A stretch of DNA of 64,000 bases from Mycobacterium sp. 1245805.9 (GTDB taxonomy: Bacteria > Actinomycetota > Actinomycetes > Mycobacteriales > Mycobacteriaceae), in contig NZ_LZKR01000076.1 of NCBI RefSeq assembly GCF_001672915.1, positions 1 to 64,000 of the forward strand, read 5' to 3'. This document shows positions 55,729 through 64,000 of the stretch, piece by piece. Below the pieces are notes generated by a model. That model ran no database searches and was not told the DNA's origin. It worked only from the letters and a program-made list of their open reading frames with translations. The first letter of the stretch is position 1. Each line of letters starts with the position of its first letter. A program made the translations under genes and the position numbers.

Positions 55729-57381
55729 ATGGCGAACTTCGCCGTGCTACCGCCGGAAATCAACTCTCTGCTGATGTTCAGCGGCGCCGGGTCGGCACCG
55801 ATGCTGGATGCCGCGGCGGCTTGGGACGGGCTGGCTTCGGAGCTGGGATCGGCGGCCTCGTCGTTCTCGGCGGTCACCTCGGGCTTGACCGGCCAGGCGT
55901 GGCAGGGTGCGGCATCGCAGGCGATGGCGGCCGCGGCAACACCGTACGCGGGGTGGCTCAGCCAGGCGGCGGCCCAGGCTTCCGGCGCGGCCTTGCAGGC
56001 CCGCACCGTGGCCGGCGCCTTCGAGGCGGCGCAGGCGGCGACGGTGCACCCGCTGATGGTCGAGCTGAACCGCAATTCGTTTGTGCAGCTGGTGATGTCG
56101 AACTGGTTGGGCCTCAACGCGCCCGCGATCGCCCAGCTTGAGGGCGAGTACGAGGAGATGTGGGCCCAGGACGTGTCCGCCATGGTGGGCTACCACGGCG
56201 GGGCGTCGGCGGCGGCCGCGCAATTGGTGCCCACGGCCACGCTGCAAGACCTTCTCGCCAACCTGCCCAGCCTGGGAATCGGAAACCTCGGCAACGCCAA
56301 CCTCGGCACCGGCAACAAGGGCAGCCAGAACGCCGGCACCGGCAACACCGGCAGCCAGAACGTGGGCGGCGGGAACATCGGCAACCAGAACGTCGGCGCC
56401 GGGAACACCGGAAACAACAACTTCGGCTCCGGCAACGCGGGCTTCGGCAACATTGGCTTCGGAAACACCGGAGCCACCGCCACCTCCGGCCAGAACTTCG
56501 GCATGGGCAATTCTGGCAACAACAACTTCGGCTTCGGAAACGTCGGTAACGGAAACTACGGCGGCGGAAACCTCGGCAAGGGGAACATCGGCGGGGGCAA
56601 CACCGGCAACAACGACATCGGCTTCGGCCTTACCGGCGACAACCAAATCGGCCTCGGGAACACATATTTCGACCGGGCGACCACCCAGTTTCATCTCGGT
56701 GCGCTGAACTCGGGCACGGGCAACATCGGCTTCGGGAACTCCGGCACCAACAACATCGGCTTCTTCAACTCCGGCGACGGCAACGTCGGGGCCTTCAATA
56801 CGGGCAGCAACACACTGTCGCCGCTGAACCACTTCAACAACTTCGGCTTCGGCAACTCCGGCAGCAACAACGTCGGCCTGGGCAACTCGGGCCTCGGAAA
56901 CACGGGCATCGGGAACGCGTGGGAGTCCAACACCGGCTTCGGAAACTCCGGCGCCCAGAACACCGGCTTTGGTAACGCGGGCATCGACAACACGGGCAGC
57001 TCGAATTCGGGCGACCTCAACACCGGTGACGGCAACTCGGGCTTCATCAACACCGGCTTCTGGAATTCGGGCAACACGAACACAGGCACCGGGATCACCA
57101 CCAACTCCGGCCTGACCAGCTCGGGCTTCGGCAACACCGGCGATGACGTCTCGGGCTTCTTTAACACCGCGAGCGGCCCGGGCTTCAACGGCTTCATGTC
57201 GGGCTTCTTCAACTCGGCCACCGGTGGCTCTTTCGCGAGCTACCACGTCTCGGGCATCGGAAACCACGCCATCCCCGACAGCCAAAACATCTTCTTGTCG
57301 GGCGTCAGCGGCTACACCTCGGGTTTCTTCAACGTGGGCACCACCGTGTCGGGTCTGTTTGACCTCAGCCGGTTGCCGTAA
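55729..57381 (+). CDS. PPE-MPTR protein, array member 2
   Basis: 550 residues from ATG 55729 ([13 protein letters not shown]), preceded by TAGGAGG. The PPE domain is close to that of member 4 (shared [20 protein letters not shown] and SNW(L/F)GLNAPAIA), then GNxGxxN repeats, a spacer with [20 protein letters not shown], and a tail [20 protein letters not shown]. It is an exported surface protein by family. The stop is followed after 6 bp by ipdF remnant B. Confidence 0.9.
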   Translation: MANFAVLPPEINSLLMFSGAGSAPMLDAAAAWDGLASELGSAASSFSAVTSGLTGQAWQGAASQAMAAAATPYAGWLSQAAAQASGAALQARTVAGAFEAAQAATVHPLMVELNRNSFVQLVMSNWLGLNAPAIAQLEGEYEEMWAQDVSAMVGYHGGASAAAAQLVPTATLQDLLANLPSLGIGNLGNANLGTGNKGSQNAGTGNTGSQNVGGGNIGNQNVGAGNTGNNNFGSGNAGFGNIGFGNTGATATSGQNFGMGNSGNNNFGFGNVGNGNYGGGNLGKGNIGGGNTGNNDIGFGLTGDNQIGLGNTYFDRATTQFHLGALNSGTGNIGFGNSGTNNIGFFNSGDGNVGAFNTGSNTLSPLNHFNNFGFGNSGSNNVGLGNSGLGNTGIGNAWESNTGFGNSGAQNTGFGNAGIDNTGSSNSGDLNTGDGNSGFINTGFWNSGNTNTGTGITTNSGLTSSGFGNTGDDVSGFFNTASGPGFNGFMSGFFNSATGGSFASYHVSGIGNHAIPDSQNIFLSGVSGYTSGFFNVGTTVSGLFDLSRLP

Positions 57382-57387
57382 CCTCAC

Positions 57388-57436
57388 CGGAACACCGAAA
57401 TGACCTCTCCTGTCAGGTAACTCGAGTAGCCGCTGG
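57388..57436 (-). pseudogene. Remnant of the ipdF 3' end, copy B
   Basis: The minus strand encodes SGYSSYLTGEVISVFR and a stop, again the IpdF C-terminus without the rest of the gene. The 267 bp from 57437 to 57703 contain no gene and end in CTAGGAGG, the ribosome-binding site of the next PPE gene. The whole gap after member 2 is 322 bp. Confidence 0.82.
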
Positions 57437-57703
57437 CTTATATGCCGCAGCGTGGCAATGAAGGGCCCCAAACAGGAACGCGAGATGACGGCCAGGTTGC
57501 GATTTCACTCGTCGTGAGTCATCAGTGGGCATTCTCACGGAAACGCACGCGGTTATCCGCGCACCGTTGTAATCTCCCCGGCGTGGGGGCCTGCCCGATT
57601 AGAAACGACTAAGGGCCAGTGGAGGAAGACCCGGCTCGTTTCCGACCGTACCCCGCATAGTTCAGTGGTTCGCCGGTTGGTGAAGGGCTAGGAGGTTGCG
57701 GTA

Positions 57704-59383
57704 ATGAGCTTTATGGTGTTGCCCCCGGAGATCAACTCGTTGCTGATGTTTTCTGGTGCCGGCTCGGCACCGATGCTGGAGGCAGCGGCGGCCTGGGACG
57801 GGCTGGCCTCGGAGCTGGGAGGCGCGGCGTCGTCGTTTTCCGCGGTCACGTCCGGATTGGTCGGTCAAGCCTGGCAGGGGCCGGCGTCCCAGGCGATGGC
57901 GGAGGCGGCTACCCCGTACACCGGGTGGCTCAGTTCGGCGGCGGCGCAGGCCGCGGACGCCGCCGGGCAGGCCCGCGCGGTGGTCAGTGCGTTCGAGGCC
58001 GCCCAGGCAACAACCGTGCACCCGCTCCTGGTGGACCTCAACCGGAACTCGTTCGTCCAGATGGTGATGTCGAACTGGTTCGGCCTCAACGCTCCTGCGA
58101 TCGCCGAGTTGGAGGGCGAGTACGAGGAGATGTGGGCCCGGGATGTGTCGGCCATGTCGGGCTACTACTCCGGGGCCGCGGCGGCGGCCGCGCAGTTGAC
58201 GCCCGCGCAGACACTGCAAGACGTGCTGGCGGGCCTGCCCAACTTGGGCATCGGCAACAAGATCGGTACGACGGGGAACATCGGCAATGGCAACAGCGGC
58301 AACGCCAACGTCGGTAGCGGCAACACTGGCTCCGGAAACATCGGCAACGGAAACTTCGGCAACAACAACATGGGCAGCGGAAACTTCGGCAGCGGGAACT
58401 CCGGTGCCGGAAACTTCGGTGCCGGAAACGTCGGGTTCGGAAACTTCGGCAGCACCCTGACCACCGGCCACAACATGGGCATGGGCAACACCGGCACTAA
58501 CAACGTCGGCCTGGGAAACAAGGGCATTGGCAACATGGGTGCCGGAAACACCGGCAACAACAACATCGGCTTCGGGCTTACCGGTGACAACGAGATCGGC
58601 ATCGGCAATGCCTTCTTCAACACCGCGACCAATCAGTTCACTTTCAACGGGCTGAACTCCGGTACCGGCAACATCGGCTTCGGCAACTCCGGCACCAACA
58701 ACATCGGGTTCTTCAACTCCGGTAACGGCAATGTCGGCATCTTCAACTCCGGCACCAACACCTTGACCCCGGGCGCTCTCAATAACTTCGGCATCGGGAA
58801 CTCCGGTGTCGCGAACTCCGGCCTGGGGAACACCGGCAGCCTCAACACCGGCATCGGGAACGCGGGCAGCGTTGACACCGGCTTCGGGAACTCGGGCGGC
58901 TCAGACACCGGGATGGGGAACTCGGGCGTGGCGAACACGGGCAATGGGAACTCGGGCAACGCGAACACGGGCAACGGCAACGCGGGCAGCTTCAACACGG
59001 GCTTCTGGAATTTTGGCAACACCAACAACGGTGTCGGGTTCGCCACCGACTCCGGGCTCGCCAACTCCGGCTTCGGCAACACCGGGGCCGGTATCTCGGG
59101 CTTCTTCAACACCGGCGGCGGCAATGGGGACCACTTCATCTCGGGCTTCTTGAACTCAGCCACCGGCGGCGGCAGTAACCGAGTCCTATCGGGGATTGGA
59201 AACGCGATCAACGTGGCCAACCCCGGCGGCGGAGCGAATGTCGGTATGTCGGGCTTCTTCAACACCGGCCTCCCGACGGCGGTCCACGCGATTGGGGGAC
59301 AGATCGGCGCCGATTCGGGCCTGTTGAACAGGGGAAGCTTCCTGGCGGGCCTGTTCAGCCTAGGACTGTTCCTGGTGCCATAG
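57704..59383 (+). CDS. PPE-MPTR protein, array member 3
   Basis: 559 residues from ATG 57704 ([12 protein letters not shown]) with CTAGGAGG upstream. PPE domain with AWQGPASQ and [21 protein letters not shown]; the [16 protein letters not shown] segment is shared with the PPE at 22287. The MPTR region includes [19 protein letters not shown], a spacer also found in members 1 and 2. The tail is [22 protein letters not shown]. Remnant C follows the stop directly. Confidence 0.9.
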   Translation: MSFMVLPPEINSLLMFSGAGSAPMLEAAAAWDGLASELGGAASSFSAVTSGLVGQAWQGPASQAMAEAATPYTGWLSSAAAQAADAAGQARAVVSAFEAAQATTVHPLLVDLNRNSFVQMVMSNWFGLNAPAIAELEGEYEEMWARDVSAMSGYYSGAAAAAAQLTPAQTLQDVLAGLPNLGIGNKIGTTGNIGNGNSGNANVGSGNTGSGNIGNGNFGNNNMGSGNFGSGNSGAGNFGAGNVGFGNFGSTLTTGHNMGMGNTGTNNVGLGNKGIGNMGAGNTGNNNIGFGLTGDNEIGIGNAFFNTATNQFTFNGLNSGTGNIGFGNSGTNNIGFFNSGNGNVGIFNSGTNTLTPGALNNFGIGNSGVANSGLGNTGSLNTGIGNAGSVDTGFGNSGGSDTGMGNSGVANTGNGNSGNANTGNGNAGSFNTGFWNFGNTNNGVGFATDSGLANSGFGNTGAGISGFFNTGGGNGDHFISGFLNSATGGGSNRVLSGIGNAINVANPGGGANVGMSGFFNTGLPTAVHAIGGQIGADSGLLNRGSFLAGLFSLGLFLVP

Positions 59384-59450
59384 CCGATCGGTTTCACGGG
59401 TACTGGCTGGAAACCGAAATCACGTCTCCGGTCAGGTAACTCGAATAGAC
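59384..59450 (-). pseudogene. Remnant of the ipdF 3' end, copy C
   Basis: The minus strand encodes YSSYLTGDVISVSSQYP and a stop. It resembles the true ipdF end most in its flank as well: GATCGGTTTCACGGGTACTGG corresponds to sequence after the ipdF stop near 61380. The following 170 bp to 59619 contain only the promoter region of member 4. Confidence 0.82.
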
Positions 59451-59619
59451 ACGGCCAAATTTTGCATTCATCTGGCCGAGCCTTTCGCCAAGGCCTTCGC
59501 TTTTCGAAAAGCGAAACGCCAGCGTGCCCGAGGTCGTAGCATCCCCTTCGGATTACTCGGTTTCATTCGGGCACCGGTCGCGCAAATGCGGCCGGGGGAA
59601 TCGAGTGGGAGGTTCAAGC

Positions 59620-61311
59620 ATGGCCAACTTCGCGGTGTTGCCGCCGGAAATCAATTCCCTGCTGATGTTCAGTGGCGCCGGTTCGGCACCCATGCTGGAA
59701 GCGGCGGCGGCATGGGACGGGTTGGCATCGGAATTGGGATCGGCGGCGTCGTCCTTTTCCGCGGTCACCTCGGGGCTGGCCGGTCAGGCGTGGCAGGGGG
59801 CCTCGGCGCAGGCGATGACGGCCGCGGCCACGCCATATGCAGGCTGGCTAAGTCAGGCGGCGGCGCAAGCGGCGGGGGCGGCCGGGCAGGCACGGGCGGT
59901 GGTCAGCGCCTTCGAGGCGGCGCAGGCCGCGACCGTTCAACCGATCCTCATTGATCTCAACCGCAATTCGCTTGTGCAGATGGTCATGTCGAACTGGTTC
60001 GGCCTCAACGCGCCCGCGATCGCCGCGCTGGAGGGCGAGTACGAGGAGATGTGGGCCCGGGACGTGGCCGCGATGTCGGGCTACTACTCCGGGGCGTCGG
60101 CGGCCGCGGCGGGGCTCAGCCCCGCGCAGACCCTGCAAGATCTGCTGGCCGGCCTGCCCAACCTGGGCGTCGGCAACAAGAACGGCACCGGCAACCTGGG
60201 CAACGGCAACACCGGCGGACAAAATATCGGCAACGGCAACAACGGCAACGGAAACGTCGGCGGCGGCAACGCCGGCAACCTCAACATCGGTAGCGGAAAT
60301 CAGGGCGTCGGAAACACCGGCTTCGGAAACATTGGCGCCGGCACCACAAACCCCGGCGGCAACGTGGGTTTCGGCAACATCGGAAGTCGAAACCTGGGCT
60401 TCGGCAACGTCGGCGCCTATAACATCGGCTTCGGCAACACCGGCCCGAACGGATCCCTGGGCAACGCCAACCAAGGCTTCGGCAACACCGGCAGCGGCAA
60501 TATAGGCGGTGGAAACACCGGCATCGGAAACATCGGCTTCGGCAACACCGGCAACAACAACATCGGCATCGGGCTCACCGGCAACAATCAGGTGGGCATC
60601 AACCTCGCCGGGCTGCTGAACTCGGGCAGCGGCAACATCGGCTTCGGCAACTCCGGTACCCACAACATCGGCTTCTTCAACTCCGGTGACGGCAACATCG
60701 GCTTCGGTAGCTCGGGGCAAAACACCGTTGCCGCCGACCTGGGCAAGCTGCAAAGCATTGGCTTCGGAAACTCCGGCTTCGGCAACATCGGCTTCGGGAA
60801 CGCTGGCCAAGGCAACTTCGGCTTTGGGAACGGTGGCCAGCTGAATACCGGCTTCGGAAACTCGGGCGTGCTAAACACCGGATTCTTCAATTCCGGTATG
60901 GCCAACACCGGCATGGACAACTCGGGCACGCTCAACACGTTTGATGGAAATTCGGGCACAGTGAACACGGGCTTCTACAATTCCGGCAACTTCAACACGG
61001 GCTTCGGGTCCATCACCAACGTCCCCAACGTCACCACGTCGGGCTTTGGAAACACGGGTACCAGCGTCTCGGGATTCTTCAACACGTCCACCGACCCCAA
61101 CTTTGGCGCTGTATCGGGCTTCTTCAACACGGCGAGCGGCGGCAGCTTCATAACCGGCCAGATGTCGGGGTTCTTCAACACCGGCGTCACGGGCCCCCTC
61201 CCTGGCATACCGAGCGGCTTCATCGCCGGCCAGGACTCGGGCTTCCTCAACTCCGGCAGCCGCCTCACGGGGTTCTTCAGCATCGTAAAGACGTTGACGG
61301 GCTTGGGTTAG
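59620..61311 (+). CDS. PPE-MPTR protein, array member 4
   Basis: 563 residues from ATG 59620 ([13 protein letters not shown]), with GGGAGG upstream; an ATG at 59524 in the same frame has no PPE sequence and is rejected. The PPE domain is near-identical in pattern to members 2 and 3. The MPTR region includes [19 protein letters not shown], also present in the PPE at 22287, so pieces are shared across the window. It ends [19 protein letters not shown]. It is convergent with intact ipdF, 82 bp apart. Confidence 0.9.
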   Translation: MANFAVLPPEINSLLMFSGAGSAPMLEAAAAWDGLASELGSAASSFSAVTSGLAGQAWQGASAQAMTAAATPYAGWLSQAAAQAAGAAGQARAVVSAFEAAQAATVQPILIDLNRNSLVQMVMSNWFGLNAPAIAALEGEYEEMWARDVAAMSGYYSGASAAAAGLSPAQTLQDLLAGLPNLGVGNKNGTGNLGNGNTGGQNIGNGNNGNGNVGGGNAGNLNIGSGNQGVGNTGFGNIGAGTTNPGGNVGFGNIGSRNLGFGNVGAYNIGFGNTGPNGSLGNANQGFGNTGSGNIGGGNTGIGNIGFGNTGNNNIGIGLTGNNQVGINLAGLLNSGSGNIGFGNSGTHNIGFFNSGDGNIGFGSSGQNTVAADLGKLQSIGFGNSGFGNIGFGNAGQGNFGFGNGGQLNTGFGNSGVLNTGFFNSGMANTGMDNSGTLNTFDGNSGTVNTGFYNSGNFNTGFGSITNVPNVTTSGFGNTGTSVSGFFNTSTDPNFGAVSGFFNTASGGSFITGQMSGFFNTGVTGPLPGIPSGFIAGQDSGFLNSGSRLTGFFSIVKTLTGLG

Positions 61312-61393
61312 GCGGACGTCAAGGATCCGGCACTTGCGGGTGCGCGCATTTTCAATCTCAAGCGGCAGTTGCCGTAGCTGATCCGGTCGAACT

Positions 61394-62182
61394 TTACGCG
61401 TGCTGGTTTGATACCGAAATAACCTCTCCGGTCAGGTAACTCGAGTAGTCGCTGGCCAGAAACGCGATGGTCGACGCGATTTCCCACGGCTCGGCGGCGC
61501 GACCGAACGCCTCGTCGGCCGACAGCCGGTCGAGCAGGTCGGCCGAGGTCGTCTTGTCCAGGAATTTGTGTCGCGCGATGCTTGGGGAGACGGCGTTGAT
61601 CCGGACCCCGTACTCGACGGCTTCGATTGCGCTGCAACGGGTTAGCGCCATCACGCCGGCCTTGGCGGCGGCGTAGTGCGACTGTGAGTGCTGGGCGCGC
61701 CAGCCCAGCACGCTGGCGTTGTTGACGATCACCCCGCCGTGCTTGGCGTCACGGAAATACCGCAGCGCCGCGCGGGTGGCCCGGAACACCGACGTCAGCG
61801 TGACGTCCAGAACCCGGTCCCACTCGTCGTCGGTCATGTCGACCACCGGGGTCTGCCCGCCCAGCCCGGCGTTGTTCACCAGCACGTCCAGGCGGCCCAT
61901 GCGCGCGGTGGTCGAGTCGATCAGGGCGTCGACCTGGGCGGTGGACGTCACGTCGCACACGACCTTCTCGACCCGGCCCAGGCCGAGCGCGGCGAGCTGG
62001 TCGGCCGTCTCCCCCAGCCGTCGCTCGTGGTGATCCGACACCACCACGTCGGCCCCCTCGGCCAGGGCGCGCCGGGCGGTGGCCGACCCGATGCCGGTCC
62101 CAGCGGCCGCGGTGACGACGACCACCTTGCCTTCCAGAAGCCCGTGTCCGGCAATCTCTTTCGGCGCTTCGGAGAGCGTCAT
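61394..62182 (-). CDS. ipdF: Short-chain dehydrogenase IpdF (Rv3559c type)
   Basis: 262 residues from ATG 62182, exactly the Rv3559c length. SDR features: VTAAAGTGIGSATARRA, VVSDHHERR after beta2, DVLVNNAGLGG, NNASVLGWRAQHSQSHYAAAKAG (Ser/Tyr/Lys), and the C-terminus DYSSYLTGEVISVSNQHA. It acts as the hydroxy-CoA dehydrogenase in HIP breakdown. The ATG overlaps the fadE30 stop (ATGA). Its 3' end has been copied three times into the PPE array. Confidence 0.93.
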   Translation of the reverse strand: MTLSEAPKEIAGHGLLEGKVVVVTAAAGTGIGSATARRALAEGADVVVSDHHERRLGETADQLAALGLGRVEKVVCDVTSTAQVDALIDSTTARMGRLDVLVNNAGLGGQTPVVDMTDDEWDRVLDVTLTSVFRATRAALRYFRDAKHGGVIVNNASVLGWRAQHSQSHYAAAKAGVMALTRCSAIEAVEYGVRINAVSPSIARHKFLDKTTSADLLDRLSADEAFGRAAEPWEIASTIAFLASDYSSYLTGEVISVSNQHA

Positions 62183-63327
62183 CCCTTCACCTCTCGGGGT
62201 AGGCCGAGCACCCGCTCGGCGATGATGTTGCGCTGGATCTCGTTGGACCCGCCGTAGATCGTGTCGGCCCGGGTGAACAGGAACAGCCGCTGCCACTCGT
62301 CGAATTCCCCGTCCGACAGCGTCATTGAAGGCCTGCCGATGATGTCCATCGCCAGCTCGCCCAGATCGCGATGCCAGTTGGCCCACAACAGCTTCGACAC
62401 GTTGTCCTGGCCGGGCTGCTCGACGTCCATGGTGGCCAGGGCGTACGAGCGCATCGCGCGGAGCCCGGTCCACGCCCGCGTCAGCCGCTCCCGGATGAAC
62501 GGGTCGTCGGCGGCGCCGTTGCGCTGCGCGAGCTCGGCCAAGTTGGAAAGCTCGCGGGCATAACGGATTTGCTGCCCCAGCGTCGAGACGCCGCGCTCGA
62601 AGGTCAGCGTTCCCATCGCCACGCGCCAGCCGTCGCCGGGCTGGCCCACCACCAACGAAGCGTCCGTGCGGGCGTCGTCGAAGAACACCTCGTTGAATTC
62701 CGCCGTGCCGGTGATCTGGACGATCGGCCGGACCTGCACGCCGGGCTGGTCCAGCGGCACCAGAAGGTACGACAGGCCGGCGTGCCGCTTGGAGCCTTTC
62801 TCGGTGCGCGCCACCACGAAGCACCACTGCGACAGGTGCGCGAGCGACGTCCACACCTTCTGGCCGTTGATCACCCACTGGTCGCCGTCGAGCTCGGCGG
62901 TGGTCGAGACGTTGGCCAGGTCGCTGCCGGCGCCGGGCTCGGAATAGCCCTGGCACCACAACTCGGTGACGTCGAGGATGCGCGGCAGGAAGCGCTGCTG
63001 CTGCTCCGGCGTCCCGAACGCGATCAGCGTCGGGCCGAGGAGCTCCTCGCCGAAGTGGTTGACCTTGTCCGGCGCGTCCGCCTTCGCGTACTCCTCGTAG
63101 AACGCCACCCGGTGCGCGGTCGACAAGCCGCGCCCGCCGTGCTCGACCGGCCAGCCCAGGCAGGTCAGTCCGGCCTTGGCGAGGTGCTGGTTCCACGCCC
63201 GGCGTTCCTCGAACGCCTCATGCTCTCGCCCGGGGCCGCCGAGGCCCTTGAGAGCTGCGAATTCACCGACGAGATTGTCGGCGAGCCACTGGCGGACCTC
63301 GGCCCGGAACTCTTCGGCGTCCTGCAT
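62179..63327 (-). CDS. fadE30: Acyl-CoA dehydrogenase FadE30 of the HIP pathway
   Basis: 382 residues from ATG 63327. ACAD blocks: CQGYSEPGAGSDLANVST, INGQKVWTSLAHLSQW, FERGVSTLGQQIRYAREL (catalytic-base region), and DTIYGGSNEIQRNIIAERVLGLPRE at the C-terminus. FadE30 desaturates the propionyl chain of HIP-CoA, the step after FadD3. It overlaps ipdF by 4 bp and starts 17 bp from the KstR2 operator shared with fadD3. Confidence 0.93.
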   Translation of the reverse strand: MQDAEEFRAEVRQWLADNLVGEFAALKGLGGPGREHEAFEERRAWNQHLAKAGLTCLGWPVEHGGRGLSTAHRVAFYEEYAKADAPDKVNHFGEELLGPTLIAFGTPEQQQRFLPRILDVTELWCQGYSEPGAGSDLANVSTTAELDGDQWVINGQKVWTSLAHLSQWCFVVARTEKGSKRHAGLSYLLVPLDQPGVQVRPIVQITGTAEFNEVFFDDARTDASLVVGQPGDGWRVAMGTLTFERGVSTLGQQIRYARELSNLAELAQRNGAADDPFIRERLTRAWTGLRAMRSYALATMDVEQPGQDNVSKLLWANWHRDLGELAMDIIGRPSMTLSDGEFDEWQRLFLFTRADTIYGGSNEIQRNIIAERVLGLPREVKG

Positions 63328-63344
63328 GCCCTGTAGGCTAACCT

Positions 63345-63358
63345 ACCAAGCACTTGCT
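63345..63358. promoter_or_regulatory. KstR2 operator between fadE30 and fadD3
   Basis: ACCAAGCACTTGCT matches ANCAAGNNCTTGNT, between the fadE30 ATG at 63327 and the fadD3 GTG at 63375. Confidence 0.93.
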
Positions 63359-63374
63359 TTGTTAAGGAGTTCCC

Positions 63375-64000
63375 GTGTCCACCGATCCCCGCACCGTGCC
63401 CGCGGCGCTGGATCGTTTGGCGCACCAGCTTCCCGACCACGACGCCCTGATCACCGACGACCGATCCTTCACGTCCGCCGTGGGCGATGAACTCGTCCCA
63501 GGTTCCGTCGTCCGCCTCGATCGGGACGCGGACGATGTGGCGCAGCGCCGGCAGCGACGCGCGGTCCAGGTCGGCCACGCAGTCATTGCCCAGGAATCGA
63601 CCCATCCCGAACAACACCGGCGCACGCGTGCGGGCCAGGACGTCGCCGGCTTCTCCGGCCGTGTATCGGGTGTTGAGCGGCACCATGGCGGCCCCGGCGT
63701 GGTGAATCGCCAGGCAGGCCACCACCCAGTGCCAGGTGTTCGGCGACCAGATGGCAACCCGGTCCCCGGCCCGCACGCCCAGTGCGATGAGGGCGGCCGT
63801 CGCGCGGTGCACCTCGTCACGAAGGGCCGCGCGGCCCGGATGTACGGGGTGGTCGACGCCGCGGTGATCGGGGTGCCCGACGAGCGGCTGGGTGAGGTGG
63901 GCCGCGCGTTCATAGTGACCCGGCCCGGTGCCGAGCTCGACGAACAATCGGTGATCGCTTACACCCGAGAGCATTTGGCGAACTTCAAGGCACCGCGCTC
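63375..64000 (+). pseudogene. fadD3: Rearranged HIP-CoA synthetase gene fadD3 (internal inversion and deletion; runs off window)
   Basis: GTG 63375 follows AAGGAG and begins VSTDPRTVPAALDRLAHQLP, the normal FadD3 start, for 35 codons up to FTSA. At about 63480 the family sequence switches to the opposite strand. From about 63834 it resumes on the plus strand as ARMYGVVDAAVIGVPDERLG, which is FadD3 C-terminal-domain sequence near residue 420 of about 503. Roughly 270 residues, including the TSGTTG P-loop and adenylation core, are absent. By luck the plus frame has no stop across the flipped segment, but the product could not be an active ligase. Either this is a real lesion in the first enzyme of C/D-ring catabolism, or an assembly/amplification chimera. 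Confidence 0.8.
63480..63836 (-). other. Inverted fadD3 segment
   Basis: The minus strand encodes LRDEVHRATAALIALGVRAG through WSPNTWHWVVACLAIHHAG, NTRYTAGEAGDVLARTRAP and DDGTWDEFIAHG, i.e. FadD3 residues of about 36-151 in order. It therefore directly continues the plus-strand fragment ending FTSA at 63479, but flipped. The right junction lies in the perfect 14-bp palindrome GGGCCGCGCGGCCC (63824-63837). Confidence 0.85.

Noticed and set aside
55416..56141. Open frame of 241 codons spanning the gap before array member 2
   Set aside because: It starts in a decayed PPE tail, crosses the ipdF remnant and ends as a shifted frame of the next PPE gene.
61394..63196. Apparent 600-residue fusion ending in the SDR IpdF
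   Set aside because: The upstream 338 codons are a shifted frame of fadE30; ATG 62182 gives the family length and an ATGA junction.

Overview
The window comes from a slow-growing, non-tuberculous Mycobacterium. It has high GC, PE_PGRS and PPE-MPTR genes, MIRU-type repeats and F420-dependent enzymes. The gene order follows, almost gene for gene, the part of the cholesterol catabolic locus known in M. tuberculosis as about Rv3509c to Rv3561 (orthology here is recalled from family knowledge, not searched). It is not M. tuberculosis itself: several blocks typical of that genome are missing (fadD18 with the PE_PGRS55-57 cluster, Rv3528c, PPE63, fdxB) and others have been inserted.

Layout. 1-1546: end of a PE_PGRS gene with an aspartic-protease C-terminus. 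1551-14252: sterol side-chain genes (ilvX, an amidohydrolase, fadD19, echA19, cyp142, an F420 oxidoreductase, a DUF35 protein, ltp4, ltp3) plus an endonuclease-like gene. 14386-16269: a complete PE_PGRS gene. 16362-21837: a gamma-carbonic-anhydrase-like gene, kshA and the Rv3529c-3531c-type operon. 21926-25435: a small haemophore-like exported protein and two PPE genes. 25555-31027: ring-degradation genes hsaF, hsaG, hsaE and kstD, then chsH3. 31083-34945: an accessory island with a cyclic-nucleotide-binding patatin, an FHA-cyclase and a second endonuclease-like gene between palindromic repeats. 34960-43179: ltp2-chsH1-chsH2-fadE29-fadE28-cyp125, divergent from fadA5, an NTF2-like gene and ddn. 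43242-53271: the KstR2 regulon for C/D-ring breakdown (two SDRs, echA20, ipdA, ipdB, ipdC, fadA6, kstR2), interrupted by a Ddn-like, SatD, membrane protein, AraC and VOC insertion. 53497-61311: four tandem PPE-MPTR genes. 61394-64000: ipdF, fadE30 and a rearranged fadD3.

Regulation is readable directly. Seven 14-bp KstR operators (TNNAACNNGTTNNA) sit in front of the side-chain and A/B-ring operons. Three KstR2 operators (ANCAAGNNCTTGNT) sit in front of the HIP (C/D ring) operons. Many genes overlap by 4 bp, and MIRU-type elements carry the ribosome-binding site at three junctions.

The strongest unusual signals are: (1) fadD3 carries an inverted internal segment and lacks its central part; (2) a class III cyclase lies beside a cyclic-nucleotide-binding phospholipase, a two-gene signalling layout; (3) both PD-(D/E)XK-like paralogues are bracketed by palindromic repeats; (4) the PPE array carries copies of the 3' end of ipdF after each PPE gene, recording how the array was duplicated.
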